Positions 7,460 to 16,248 of a DNA stretch of 64,000 nt are shown here, piece after piece. The DNA lies in the NCBI RefSeq assembly GCF_030125375.1, contig NZ_JASJUU010000001.1, positions 310,001 through 374,000 of the forward strand. The letters are read 5' to 3'. Under the pieces are notes generated by a model. It searched no databases, had not been told where the DNA came from, and was given only the letters and a program-made list of their open reading frames with translations. The stretch is from Pseudoalteromonas umbrosa (GTDB lineage Bacteria > Pseudomonadota > Gammaproteobacteria > Enterobacterales > Alteromonadaceae). Position numbers and translations under genes: made by a program. The stretch's first letter is position 1. Each line of letters begins with the position of its first letter.

Positions 7460-10400
7460 TTACGCAGCGTGCCTGACGGCTTCTGAAAGTACATGGCAAT
7501 AATGTGTGGCGAGTAATTCATTTAAACTGCGATATTCAAGCAAGGCTTGTTGCGCCGCTTTGTCTCTGTGAATGATCCACACACTTGTCCCTATCGCTGG
7601 TGAGTCACAAACCTCTCTAAGAGAGAGGGCATCTTTGTAATCTTGCACACGTTTTTGCGCCAGTAAGCAACTAAGTGCTTGGTCGTCATAACTGGCAATC
7701 GCTTCTTTTGCGTCTTTAGCTAATGCATCGATAAGCTTGTGGTCTAAAGTGTCAAACAAGTAGTGTGCATTGACCTCTGTATAACCTTGCGCATGTTGCT
7801 TTTGCACAAGCTGGTCAGCTCTATGCAAAATGCCAGCGCTGCTGATATAGCGATAAACAAGATCTGTGTCGCAGTCCCCATAGTCGGGGTGTTCACCATC
7901 AAATAAGCTGATATTGGAGCTGTGATAGTCTTGATAAGCATGCTTTATCGTTTTCACCGATTTTTCAGCCCAGCCTTGTGATAACTCTTCCAACATGGCA
8001 CGTCTATTGAGCGTTTGCACAATGCGATCCGCACAGTGATACTGGAACAACGCATTCGGGATAAGCACATAAAAGTGCTGTTTGGCTGTTTGCCAGTCAT
8101 CTAAAAGCGCCTGAACTTTTTGGGAGCGTGTTGCTGTGACATGGTCAGTTAAATGCTGCAATATCGCTTGCTCTTGCCCTTTGCAAAGCGCATTGTCTTC
8201 TCCTAGGCGCAAAGCAGTGACTGAATCTTGGGAGCAGAGTTCACTTATTCGTCCGGACGGATCGTATTGATAAGCTGTACCGCCACTCATGCCGTTACCA
8301 AAGCCTTTGCCATATGCGCCAATATTCACAATGGCACCATTGGTCATATACTCGCAGCAAAAATCGCCAACGCCTTCAATCACAGCAACAGCGCCTGAGT
8401 TCCTAACGCCAAACCTATCACCTGCTTGTCCGTTAACGTAAAGCTGTCCGCCAGTCGCACCAAATAAAGCAAAGTTCCCTATGAGGACATTTTCTTCTAT
8501 AGAGTTATCACCACTGGTAATGACGATTTGTCCGCCACTAGCGCCTTTTCCGACACCATCATTACAAGTTCCTATATGTTGCAGCAATATCCCCGAGTTA
8601 TTAAAAGCACCATAGCTTTGGCCCGCGGAACCTGTGGTATGTAATTTAATGCTATTTGGCTTGAGCGTTTTACGACCATTTTCAAGGCGCATTATGGCGG
8701 GGTGGTTTTCAATGTCAGTATCAGATAAGCGATAATTCAAAATACGCTCAATATCAATAGCCAATTGACCACCTACTGTCTTGTTACAATTGTTGAGCTT
8801 GACAGGTTCACTTTCAAACTGGGTGAGCTTAGTGTTAAGAAAATCACTTTCTAATTGCTGCAGCCAAGCACTGTCGATGTCAAAGTTAGATTCTAAATAA
8901 ATTGGTATAGTAATCTTTATTTCTTGGGCTGGCTTCAACATTGCTGTCATATCCAGCTTACCGACCATGGCTGGGTGAGATACTAAATGCAAAAGGTCTG
9001 AGCGTCCTCGAACTTCAGCTAGAGAGCGATAACCAATGCTGGCTAAAATTTCGCGGACTTCGTGAGCCACATTCATAAAATACTGTGCAAGCGCTCTTGG
9101 GTCGCCTCGATACACCTCAGGATTTGTGGTCAATCCAGCAGGGCATTTTAAATTACAGTTTTTGGCCATCACACATTTGAGCATCATCAATGCGGTGGTA
9201 CCAAATTCAAAGGAATCCCCTCCAAGCATCGCTGATTTAACGACGTCACTGCCAGTTTGGTGTGCATTAGAGCAGCGAAGCGTTATTTTTTCGCGCAGAC
9301 CGTTTTCTGCCAGCGCTTGATGCACTTCTGCAATGCCGATGTCGGCAGCGCGCCCCGTGTGCTTTAAACTGGTTACTTGCGCAGCCCCCGTACCACCTGT
9401 ATTCCCCGCGACATTGATAACATCTGCGCCAGCCTTGGCGACACCTACAGCAATAGTACCAATTCCTTCAGAAGACACTAGCTTAACAATCACGCGTACG
9501 CGCGCGGCTTTTGCATCATGAATTAACTGGCCTAAGTCTTCGATTGAATAGGTATCATGATGCGGTGGAGGAGAGACGAGTTCGACGCCTGGCGTACCCC
9601 CTCTCGCTGCGGCGATAACTACGTTCACTTTTGGCGCGGGTAATTGTCCGCCTTCGCCTGGTTTTGCACCTTGGCCAATTTTGATTTCGATTTCCTGTAG
9701 TGCAGGATCGGCAAGGTAGCCAGTCCAAACACCGAAGCGTCCTGAGGCAAACTGCTTAATTTTACTGGCTTTGACCGTATTGTAGCGGCGAGAGTTTTCA
9801 CCGCCTTCACCTGAGTTACTCATCGCACCTGCGATATTAGTACCTTGCGCAACAGCCTCGTGGGCCTTTTCGACCAAGGCGCCATGACTCATTGCGCCAG
9901 AGGCGAATGTTGCCGTAATCTCATGAGCGGGTTGCACATCAGTGAGAGAAATTTCATCTGCGCCGCTCACTAATTTGCTACACAACTTATCAAGCGTAGA
10001 GTTAGTCCGCGTTTCAATGAGAATTTTTTCATTGGCTGGCAGAATTTCATACACTTCTGCTTTGAATAGTTGATTGAGTGCCTCAGCCAGATAGTTGTTG
10101 GTATCTGGATTATTGGCGCTGTGGCTCAATAGCCATTTGTGCTGTGCGATAGGTTCAACATTTAACCCTCTCACATGTACTTGGAAGGAGCCTGAAATCT
10201 CAATCAGCTTGAGCGCATCAATGAAGGCTTGCGTGCTGTTGAGTTGGGTAAAGTCTAAGGGCAGGGCGAGCACGTCTCGCAGCGCTGCTGGCCGGTGATG
10301 ACGTTCAACCAGTAAGTTGTGGCTAAACTCCCTGTAAGCTTGTGTTATCTTAAATTGAGCGATTTGCTCAGGCGTTCTGGCTTCGAAGCCTAAGTCTTTG

Positions 10401-12889
10401 TAACCATCGTCCTCAGGCAAGATCACGCCAGTGTCTGTGGACTCCAGCTGTGATTCATCAATATATTGAATTTTCTCTTCCGTCATATTGATGTATTCAC
10501 GTACGGCAGTTGTACCAAAGCTGTGACCGGCTCCTTGTGCACGCTCTTTGAATAAACCGAGCACAGGTATTTGATCTTCAGCTTGTACTTCGAATACTTT
10601 TTTATGCCAACTTACGGCACTTTCTACGAGGTCTTTAAAGCGCGCTCCGCCAACTGGTGAGTGAACATTCGGGAAAATGGCTTTGAGCAATGGGTCATGA
10701 GTGTCTATGAAGTTGGCTTCAAAAAATTCACCGCCAATGTAGCTCTCAACGGTACATAAACCGAATTTACCCATGGTTTTCATCAAGGCTTTTTCTGCGG
10801 CTTTTTGATACCGAGCGAGTGCATCGAGTACCGCTTGTTCATTTTCGAATAGTTCAACAGCACGATTGTAGACAGTAATAGGGCACACCGCGGATGCACC
10901 AAACCCAAGTAGGCAAGCAAGGTCATGGGTACTGGCGGCTTGACCAGTATGGCAGACTAAACTGGTATTAAAACGCAGCCCCTCAGCGATTAGCTTTTGG
11001 TTAATGGTCGCAACGGCTAACAGTGCCGGAATAGCTGCCTGCTGATGAGTAACCGCTTGGTCACTCAAGATGATAATATCGCAGCCGTCTTGAGCTAATT
11101 GCTCGGCGCGACAAGCCAGAGTTTTGAGTGCATCAAGTAATTGCTGTTGATGGTCTGAATGCTCTGGGTCAACATTAAACAGCATAGGTAAAGTGCTCAC
11201 CTTGAGTGCCGTTTGGGCACTGATCTTCGCCAAATCTTGAGGTTTTAAGAGTGGAGAATTGAGCACAATTTGGCGATGACTTGTTGGGCTAATATTGGGC
11301 TTTGCTCCTAATGCTACACGTAAAGTCATGCCATCGACTTCGCGAATGCTGTCTAGCGGCGGGTTAGTCACTTGTGCAAAACGCTGACTGAAGTAACGTG
11401 ATACTCCCCCTTCTTCACGAGTAAGTACGTTAGGCGCGAGGCCATAACCCATTGCTGATATTTTTTCCGAGCCATCTTGCAACATGGGGTCAAGCATAAA
11501 CTTAAAGCTTTCTTGGTTCATGCTATACGCAACATGTTGTGCTGCTATATTGAGCTGAGTATTATGAGTGACATCGCTTTGATTAACGGTGGGTAGTTCT
11601 GCCAGTGTGAGCCTTGCTTTATTTAACATCGCTGCGTAATCGTGTTCAGCTGCGAGTTCTTCCATGATTTGTGCGGTGAGTTTTATCTCTTTTTTTTGAT
11701 GGTCAAAGACAATCATGCCGCCAGCTTCAATACGGCCTCTGCGAATAATCTCCTCATCGGGAAAGTCAATTTGTCCAGCTTCACTCATTACTGCAAGATA
11801 GTCATGGGTTTCAACGCTGCGAAGCGGCCTCAACCCGAGTCTATCCAATCGTGCCCCAACTTTAACGCCGTCGCCAAAAATAAAGGCTGCGGGGCCGTCG
11901 TTTTTCTCTTCATATAATGAAAAGTACTCTAGCATTGCGCGAACGGGATTAGATAAGCTCTCATCGTTTTCCCAAGCTGGTGGCATCATAGCCAGCGCAG
12001 CCACATCAATTGGCATATCGTCTTCGATAACTCGTCTTGCAAGGGTTTGGTCAAGCCTTGCCGAGTCAGATTGACCAGCAGGGAATATCAAACGCTTGTT
12101 TTTATATTTAGCAATGGCGTTTTCACTGAGTCTATTTTTCCTGTCGGTATTTAACTCTCCATTGTGTGCCATACGTCTAAATGGTTGAGCAAACATGGGG
12201 TTAGGCGCAGTATTGGTTGAAAATCGAGTATGGAAAAATAACGTGTGAACCTGCTGTTCCGGATCGCTGAGGTCTTTGAAATAGGGGATCACTTCCCAGC
12301 TATTTAATCGACCCTTTAATACTTGCGTTTGTGAGCTCATTGAGAGCGGATATAAACCGCGAAGGTGCTCTGAGGTAAATGCATGCAGCTCAATCTCTTC
12401 TAGTGCTTGGTGTATTAACGACTCAAAGACGGGTTGGCTGTTGATATGAACGGGTCTTGAAAAAACAAGTTGCTTTATAGCTAACTGTGCTTTTTGACTT
12501 TCAGGGTTGAGTACAGAGCTGTCTGTTGCTACATCTCGTGTTGTTATAACCTCTAGATTATGTTCAGTTAGAACACGGCTGATCAATGACAATGCATCTT
12601 CACGATTGGTACTGTCATTGGGCAGAAAAAAGTTAGCGACGCCAAATGCACCTAATTCTAGATGTGGTTGTTTGGTCACTTTTCTAAAAAATGTGAGAGA
12701 TAAATCAATATTTACACCAGCGCCATCGCCAATTCCTTCGGCATTCATACCACCTCTATGTGGGATCATACATAGTGCCTGATGTGCGTGTTGGATAAGT
12801 TGATGTGTTTTTAAGCTCTGCTTGTGAGTAATAAAGCCGACACCACAACTAGACTTATCGAGGTCTTTATCAAATAAATATCGTTTCAT
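7460..12889 (-). CDS. Glutamate synthase large-subunit-like protein with C-terminal extension
   Basis: A GltB-like protein of 1809 residues, about 300 longer than ordinary GltB. It has a class II amidotransferase domain whose nucleophile would be Cys15 in KSSCGVGF after a short propeptide, with HTRFSTNTAPNP and HNGELNTDRKNR. A central domain contains FAQVTNPPLDSIRE. The FMN synthase domain starts near residue 1020 (NSGEGGENSRRYN, GQGAKPGEGGQLPAPKVN, VSPPPHHDTYSIEDL). The iron-sulfur cysteines near 1240-1255 read CVMAKNCNLKC (C-x5-C-x3-C), and the following usual VDGG-type segment is replaced by RCSNAHQTGSD. A GXGXG beta-helix domain ends near 1540 with GNGMSGGTAYQYD. About 270 unrecognised residues follow. 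A diflavin reductase gene takes the place of gltD. It may be a GOGAT variant or an enzyme with a changed product. Confidence 0.85.
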   Translation of the reverse strand: MKRYLFDKDLDKSSCGVGFITHKQSLKTHQLIQHAHQALCMIPHRGGMNAEGIGDGAGVNIDLSLTFFRKVTKQPHLELGAFGVANFFLPNDSTNREDALSLISRVLTEHNLEVITTRDVATDSSVLNPESQKAQLAIKQLVFSRPVHINSQPVFESLIHQALEEIELHAFTSEHLRGLYPLSMSSQTQVLKGRLNSWEVIPYFKDLSDPEQQVHTLFFHTRFSTNTAPNPMFAQPFRRMAHNGELNTDRKNRLSENAIAKYKNKRLIFPAGQSDSARLDQTLARRVIEDDMPIDVAALAMMPPAWENDESLSNPVRAMLEYFSLYEEKNDGPAAFIFGDGVKVGARLDRLGLRPLRSVETHDYLAVMSEAGQIDFPDEEIIRRGRIEAGGMIVFDHQKKEIKLTAQIMEELAAEHDYAAMLNKARLTLAELPTVNQSDVTHNTQLNIAAQHVAYSMNQESFKFMLDPMLQDGSEKISAMGYGLAPNVLTREEGGVSRYFSQRFAQVTNPPLDSIREVDGMTLRVALGAKPNISPTSHRQIVLNSPLLKPQDLAKISAQTALKVSTLPMLFNVDPEHSDHQQQLLDALKTLACRAEQLAQDGCDIIILSDQAVTHQQAAIPALLAVATINQKLIAEGLRFNTSLVCHTGQAASTHDLACLLGFGASAVCPITVYNRAVELFENEQAVLDALARYQKAAEKALMKTMGKFGLCTVESYIGGEFFEANFIDTHDPLLKAIFPNVHSPVGGARFKDLVESAVSWHKKVFEVQAEDQIPVLGLFKERAQGAGHSFGTTAVREYINMTEEKIQYIDESQLESTDTGVILPEDDGYKDLGFEARTPEQIAQFKITQAYREFSHNLLVERHHRPAALRDVLALPLDFTQLNSTQAFIDALKLIEISGSFQVHVRGLNVEPIAQHKWLLSHSANNPDTNNYLAEALNQLFKAEVYEILPANEKILIETRTNSTLDKLCSKLVSGADEISLTDVQPAHEITATFASGAMSHGALVEKAHEAVAQGTNIAGAMSNSGEGGENSRRYNTVKASKIKQFASGRFGVWTGYLADPALQEIEIKIGQGAKPGEGGQLPAPKVNVVIAAARGGTPGVELVSPPPHHDTYSIEDLGQLIHDAKAARVRVIVKLVSSEGIGTIAVGVAKAGADVINVAGNTGGTGAAQVTSLKHTGRAADIGIAEVHQALAENGLREKITLRCSNAHQTGSDVVKSAMLGGDSFEFGTTALMMLKCVMAKNCNLKCPAGLTTNPEVYRGDPRALAQYFMNVAHEVREILASIGYRSLAEVRGRSDLLHLVSHPAMVGKLDMTAMLKPAQEIKITIPIYLESNFDIDSAWLQQLESDFLNTKLTQFESEPVKLNNCNKTVGGQLAIDIERILNYRLSDTDIENHPAIMRLENGRKTLKPNSIKLHTTGSAGQSYGAFNNSGILLQHIGTCNDGVGKGASGGQIVITSGDNSIEENVLIGNFALFGATGGQLYVNGQAGDRFGVRNSGAVAVIEGVGDFCCEYMTNGAIVNIGAYGKGFGNGMSGGTAYQYDPSGRISELCSQDSVTALRLGEDNALCKGQEQAILQHLTDHVTATRSQKVQALLDDWQTAKQHFYVLIPNALFQYHCADRIVQTLNRRAMLEELSQGWAEKSVKTIKHAYQDYHSSNISLFDGEHPDYGDCDTDLVYRYISSAGILHRADQLVQKQHAQGYTEVNAHYLFDTLDHKLIDALAKDAKEAIASYDDQALSCLLAQKRVQDYKDALSLREVCDSPAIGTSVWIIHRDKAAQQALLEYRSLNELLATHYCHVLSEAVRHAA

Positions 12890-13371
12890 AGTGTACCCAA
12901 TTCAGTAAAACGGGTGTGCTCATCTTGGTCATTAACTTTGAAAACGAGCTACACATTTTTTAAGCAGGCTTTCCAAGCTACTTCTTTGTGAATTTATATG
13001 CAAATGATAAATATTTGTATTCTCTTGTTGGTGGGGGTTTTTGTTGTTTTTGCACGGGTTTTTTAAAGGTTTTTATGTGTAAGTTACTAAATGGTTAGTG
13101 TTTTTCGTGTTTCTGTCCATGGTTTTAAAATGAGTTGAATATTTTTCACGCTTGTGAATTTTTATTGTGTTATTAAGTTTTGCTTGAAGCTTTTTGAATC
13201 ACAGTAAAGGTAACGAAGGGGGGAGGTTTGAGTTTAAAAATATAGTCTTGCTGAATAGTTTTCCCTGTGTTAGCTTAAACACGTTATGAATACTTATAAT
13301 TTTGAATTACTTATCAATTTATCTTGGTGGCGCTCTTAATAGAGCGGCGCTTGAATACGTGTGTTCAACTG
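12890..13371. other. Divergent intergenic region, AT-rich
   Basis: About 480 bp separate the GltB-like start from the trpS leader. It is AT-rich with several T-runs and must hold the two divergent promoters. A small hairpin, GCTCT-TAAT-AGAGC, lies at 13332-13345. I see no open reading frame, tRNA or known riboswitch motif here. Confidence 0.5.
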
Positions 13372-13437
13372 CTGCCGAAAGGTGAAGGTTGATATGCAAA
13401 CTCTGTCTCTTTCGGTAGTAAATAAACAAGGAGACAG
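13372..13437 (+). promoter_or_regulatory. trpS leader with two competing hairpins, one covering the ribosome-binding site
   Basis: Stem A pairs CTGCCGAAAG (13372-13381) with CTTTCGGTAG (13409-13418), with one G-U pair. Stem B pairs CTGTCTC (13403-13409) with GAGACAG (13431-13437), which covers half of the trpS Shine-Dalgarno AAGGAG (13428-13433). The stems overlap at position 13409. A short ORF (13394-13465) runs through both. This looks like translational control, but no T-box sequence is present. Confidence 0.45.
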
Positions 13438-13465
13438 CTATGACACATACCATTCTTACTGGTGA
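13394..13465 (+). CDS. Candidate 23-residue leader peptide overlapping trpS start
   Basis: ATG at 13394, preceded by GAAGG at a spacing of 5 nt, opens a 23-codon frame MQTLSLSVVNKQGDSYDTYH then SYW and TGA. It overlaps the first codons of trpS in another frame. Its translation would melt the stem that hides the trpS ribosome-binding site. The last sense codon is the only Trp codon, inside the trpS coding region. One Trp codon is weak evidence of attenuation, so this is a candidate only. Confidence 0.3.
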   Translation: MQTLSLSVVNKQGDSYDTYHSYW

Positions 13466-14438
13466 CAGACCAACCGGACCACTGCATTTAGGCCACTTTG
13501 TAGGTTCCTTACAGCACCGTGTATCTTTGCAAGAGCAGCACAATCAAACCATATTAATCGCTGACATGCAGGGATTGACTGACAATGGCCACAACCCAAA
13601 AAAAGTTGCGGACAACATATTCAACGTCATGGCTGATTATTTGGCTGTGGGGATCTGCCCGACTAAAACGACGATTTGTTTGCAATCGGCATTACCTGCA
13701 TTGGCTGAACTGGCCATGTATTATGCCAATCTCGTCAGTGTTGCGCGATTAGAGCGTAATCCTACAGTTAAAGCAGAAATCGCCAGCAAAGATTTTGGTG
13801 CTTCCATTCCGGCGGGCTTCTTAAATTACCCTATAAGCCAAGCCGCTGACATCACTGCATTTGACGCGACAATAGTGCCTGTAGGTGAGGATCAATTGCC
13901 TATGATTGAATTGACCAATGAAATTGTGCGTAAGCTTAACCATGTTGCTGGTAAGCAAGTTTTAATCGAGGCCAAGCCGTTATTGAGTGAGGTATCCCGA
14001 CTACCTGGAGTTGATGGTAAATCCAAAATGTCGAAATCTCTTGGCAATGTGATCACCTTTGGTAGTACTGATGATGAAATAGCCAAAGCCGTACGTGCTA
14101 TGTATACAGATCCAAATCATATTCGTGTTGATGACCCAGGTCAGGTTGAGGGAAATGTAGTATTTACTTATTTAGATGCGTTTCATGAAGATAAAAGCTA
14201 TGTGGCATCGCTTAAAGAGCATTATCGTCGAGGCGGATTAGGAGACAGTAAACTCAAAGGAGTATTGGCAGATTGTTTAGTTAATTTAATCACCCCAATT
14301 AGGGCTAGAAGAGCACAGTACATTGCGGATCCTGCGCAGCTGAGAGCTGTCTTATTGGCCGGCACTGAGCAGGCAAATCAAAAGTCACAACAAGTACTTG
14401 GGAGAGTGAAACAGGCGTTTGGTTTGAATATTCTTTGA
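13440..14438 (+). CDS. trpS: Tryptophanyl-tRNA synthetase
   Basis: Class I aminoacyl-tRNA synthetase of 332 residues that charges tRNA-Trp. The HIGH motif is HLGH within TGDRPTGPLHLGHFVGSL (residues 7-24) and the KMSKS loop is SKMSKSLGNV. The middle holds the Trp-binding region, with VPVGEDQLPMIELTNEIVR. Its N-terminus differs clearly from the Escherichia coli type (remembered as SGAQPSGELTIGNYMGAL), so it belongs to another TrpRS lineage and may be a second copy in this genome. It is convergent with vioE, 70 bp apart. A position beside a pathway that drains tryptophan, plus a foldable leader, suggests regulation by tryptophan status. Antibiotic-insensitive second TrpRSs are known in makers of tryptophan analogues; that role here is conjecture. 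Confidence 0.93.
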   Translation: MTHTILTGDRPTGPLHLGHFVGSLQHRVSLQEQHNQTILIADMQGLTDNGHNPKKVADNIFNVMADYLAVGICPTKTTICLQSALPALAELAMYYANLVSVARLERNPTVKAEIASKDFGASIPAGFLNYPISQAADITAFDATIVPVGEDQLPMIELTNEIVRKLNHVAGKQVLIEAKPLLSEVSRLPGVDGKSKMSKSLGNVITFGSTDDEIAKAVRAMYTDPNHIRVDDPGQVEGNVVFTYLDAFHEDKSYVASLKEHYRRGGLGDSKLKGVLADCLVNLITPIRARRAQYIADPAQLRAVLLAGTEQANQKSQQVLGRVKQAFGLNIL

Positions 14439-14453
14439 AAGGTGATTATGTGA

Positions 14454-14478
14454 CCGACCACATATCAAATGTGGTCGG
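14454..14478. terminator. Hairpin between convergent trpS and vioE
   Basis: CCGACCACAT (14454-14463) and ATGTGGTCGG (14469-14478) form a perfect 10-bp stem with a 5-nt loop between the two stop codons. Neither side has a clear T-run, so termination may be inefficient or factor-assisted. Confidence 0.6.
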
Positions 14479-14507
14479 CACGCCTCATTCCCAATGCACT
14501 TGGGTTA

Positions 14508-15110
14508 TTACTCAGGTTGTTTTAATGGCACGTGTTGGAAGATCTCTGGGTCAATTTCACGGGTGTTGAAATTAGGGAAATCTCGAACGGAAGCCATTTT
14601 TTGAGGGTCTCCTGTGACCATTCTCAAAAGCTGATTGGTATCTGCTTTGAAGTAATATGTGGCAGGGCCTTTGCCATTGGGGCGTTGGAAATGCCAAATA
14701 TCAGCCTCAAACCCCAGAACCTCGCAAGTTCCTTGGAATTGAGCATCACACAATTCCAGTACATCTTGCATTAAAATGAGCTCATGGCACGGGTCAACTT
14801 CGTCATTTAAGACTTGTTCTTTAAACGTGCTTTGCTTATCCATGTGCTCACGGCTAAATGCCACTTTCGATTTGAAAGACTCGTTGGTTGCAGGGTACAT
14901 GATTTCAGACATCCACAATCTATGGCCTGTTTTTTCTTCAGACCATGGATTGAAAAGACCGTCGATTCTGCACACGTTGCGGGTATAGTCAAACCAGCAA
15001 TAACCCGATGTAATGTGCTCGTCCGGCTGCATCGGTTGCCAGTAAGAAATATAACTGGTGCTCCACTGCGCAGGTAGTTTTGGTCGCTGCTTTTGCTTTT
15101 GCAGGTCCAT
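14508..15110 (-). CDS. vioE: Violacein biosynthesis protein VioE
   Basis: VioE rearranges the unstable iminophenylpyruvate dimer from VioB to protodeoxyviolaceinic acid, the step that gives the violacein indole shift. The protein of 200 residues aligns along its length with Chromobacterium violaceum VioE as I remember it (191 residues): LPAQWSTSYISYWQPM, SGYCWFDYTRNVCRIDGLFN, RLWMSE and RMVTGD, then RDFPN. The FNPW segment at the active site is kept. The ATG at 15110 is chosen because GGAGAG, formed by the last vioD codons, lies 8 nt upstream; an upstream in-frame GTG at 15125 lacks such a site. It is the last gene of the operon and starts 1 bp after the vioD stop. Confidence 0.95.
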   Translation of the reverse strand: MDLQKQKQRPKLPAQWSTSYISYWQPMQPDEHITSGYCWFDYTRNVCRIDGLFNPWSEEKTGHRLWMSEIMYPATNESFKSKVAFSREHMDKQSTFKEQVLNDEVDPCHELILMQDVLELCDAQFQGTCEVLGFEADIWHFQRPNGKGPATYYFKADTNQLLRMVTGDPQKMASVRDFPNFNTREIDPEIFQHVPLKQPE

Positions 15111-15111
15111 A

Positions 15112-16248
15112 TTACTTCTCTCCACGAGCTAGCGCTCTTTCTAGTGCTTGGCCAAGTGCTGCTGGCAACGGCGGTAATTCGCTGCGGCGCTCTGCAAAGC
15201 TCTGTGCAATTTCTGGGGGAGATAAATGCATTCTGTCTTCGACAGTTTCAAACCACAAGCGGCTAATAGTGGCGTGTTGGTCAAATAAACGCATGATAGG
15301 CATGACGTGCTGGTTAAAGTCAGTCAATGCTGCTTGTACATTGTCTGGGTTATCATACACGGCCTTTACTAAGATCTGTGCCCCAACCACAGCCATGGTG
15401 GTACCGTGACCGATTGAGAAGTGGCCTGATTGCAATGCGTCACCAAGTAGTGCGACATTGCCATCAAATGCTTGTTCGTGGCTCAGAGTCATAAAGTTAC
15501 GCCACTTTAGGCCTTCTTGCGCCATTACAGGGTTACCGTCTAAGTCATCTTCAAAAACTGATGCGATGAATTTTTCTGCATCTTGCGCTGACATTTCATC
15601 TAGGCCTGACTTTTGATAGGTTTCTTCGCTACATTCAACCACGAATGTGCTCATAGTACTTGAGTACTTGTAAGAGTGTGCGACAAAAATGCCTTTAGAA
15701 TGAGATTTAAAAATCAGGTTCATGGCATCAAAAGTCTTAGGTGTGCCATACCACATGTAGCGGTTTTTACCGAACTCAATCTTTGGCTTAAGTGCATCAC
15801 GGTAGTATGTGGTGGTGTGGTTGATACCATTTGAGACCACCACTAAATCATAGTCATTGCATAGCAGCTCAGCATCTTCAAGGGCTGGCTGCTCATAGTC
15901 AATGGTTATACCTAGGCTGACGCAAAGTTGTCTAAGCTCTCTGACCATAGACTTTCGCTCTGCACCGCACAGGGTCACGCCAGTACTTTTTAGCGCGCTT
16001 TGGTTGTGGTGAGTGAGTTTAAAGTCTTCTAAGTATTGCGCGTCTAGTGTTTCATGATTTGCTAAGTACGACAGCGGGTTCGCAGGGTGGTGCGGTGCAC
16101 GACCTGGTAATACCACGCCCCAGCCAACAACGTTTGCATCTGGATGATTCTTTTCAATGATGCGAATATCCCAATCTGGTTGTAATTTTTTAGTTTCACT
16201 TGCGAACATCAGGCCAGATGGGCCTGCACCAACGACTAAAATCTTCAT
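15112..16248 (-). CDS. vioD: Protodeoxyviolaceinate monooxygenase VioD
   Basis: FAD- and NADPH-dependent hydroxylase that adds the 5-hydroxyl to one indole ring of protodeoxyviolaceinate, giving protoviolaceinic acid. The 378-residue protein starts with the dinucleotide-binding motif VVGAGPSGLMFASE and has the second FAD contact ALLGDALQSGHFSIGHGTTM (about residue 270). GRAPHHP and the length match the VioD family (373 in Chromobacterium). The start codon overlaps the vioC stop as TAATG, so translation is coupled; GGGAGA upstream lies within vioC. Confidence 0.95.
   Translation of the reverse strand: MKILVVGAGPSGLMFASETKKLQPDWDIRIIEKNHPDANVVGWGVVLPGRAPHHPANPLSYLANHETLDAQYLEDFKLTHHNQSALKSTGVTLCGAERKSMVRELRQLCVSLGITIDYEQPALEDAELLCNDYDLVVVSNGINHTTTYYRDALKPKIEFGKNRYMWYGTPKTFDAMNLIFKSHSKGIFVAHSYKYSSTMSTFVVECSEETYQKSGLDEMSAQDAEKFIASVFEDDLDGNPVMAQEGLKWRNFMTLSHEQAFDGNVALLGDALQSGHFSIGHGTTMAVVGAQILVKAVYDNPDNVQAALTDFNQHVMPIMRLFDQHATISRLWFETVEDRMHLSPPEIAQSFAERRSELPPLPAALGQALERALARGEK

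Noticed and set aside
13321..13440. T-box or known riboswitch in the trpS leader
   Set aside because: No AGGGTGG-type T-box sequence or other known aptamer signature is present; only simple stems can be drawn.
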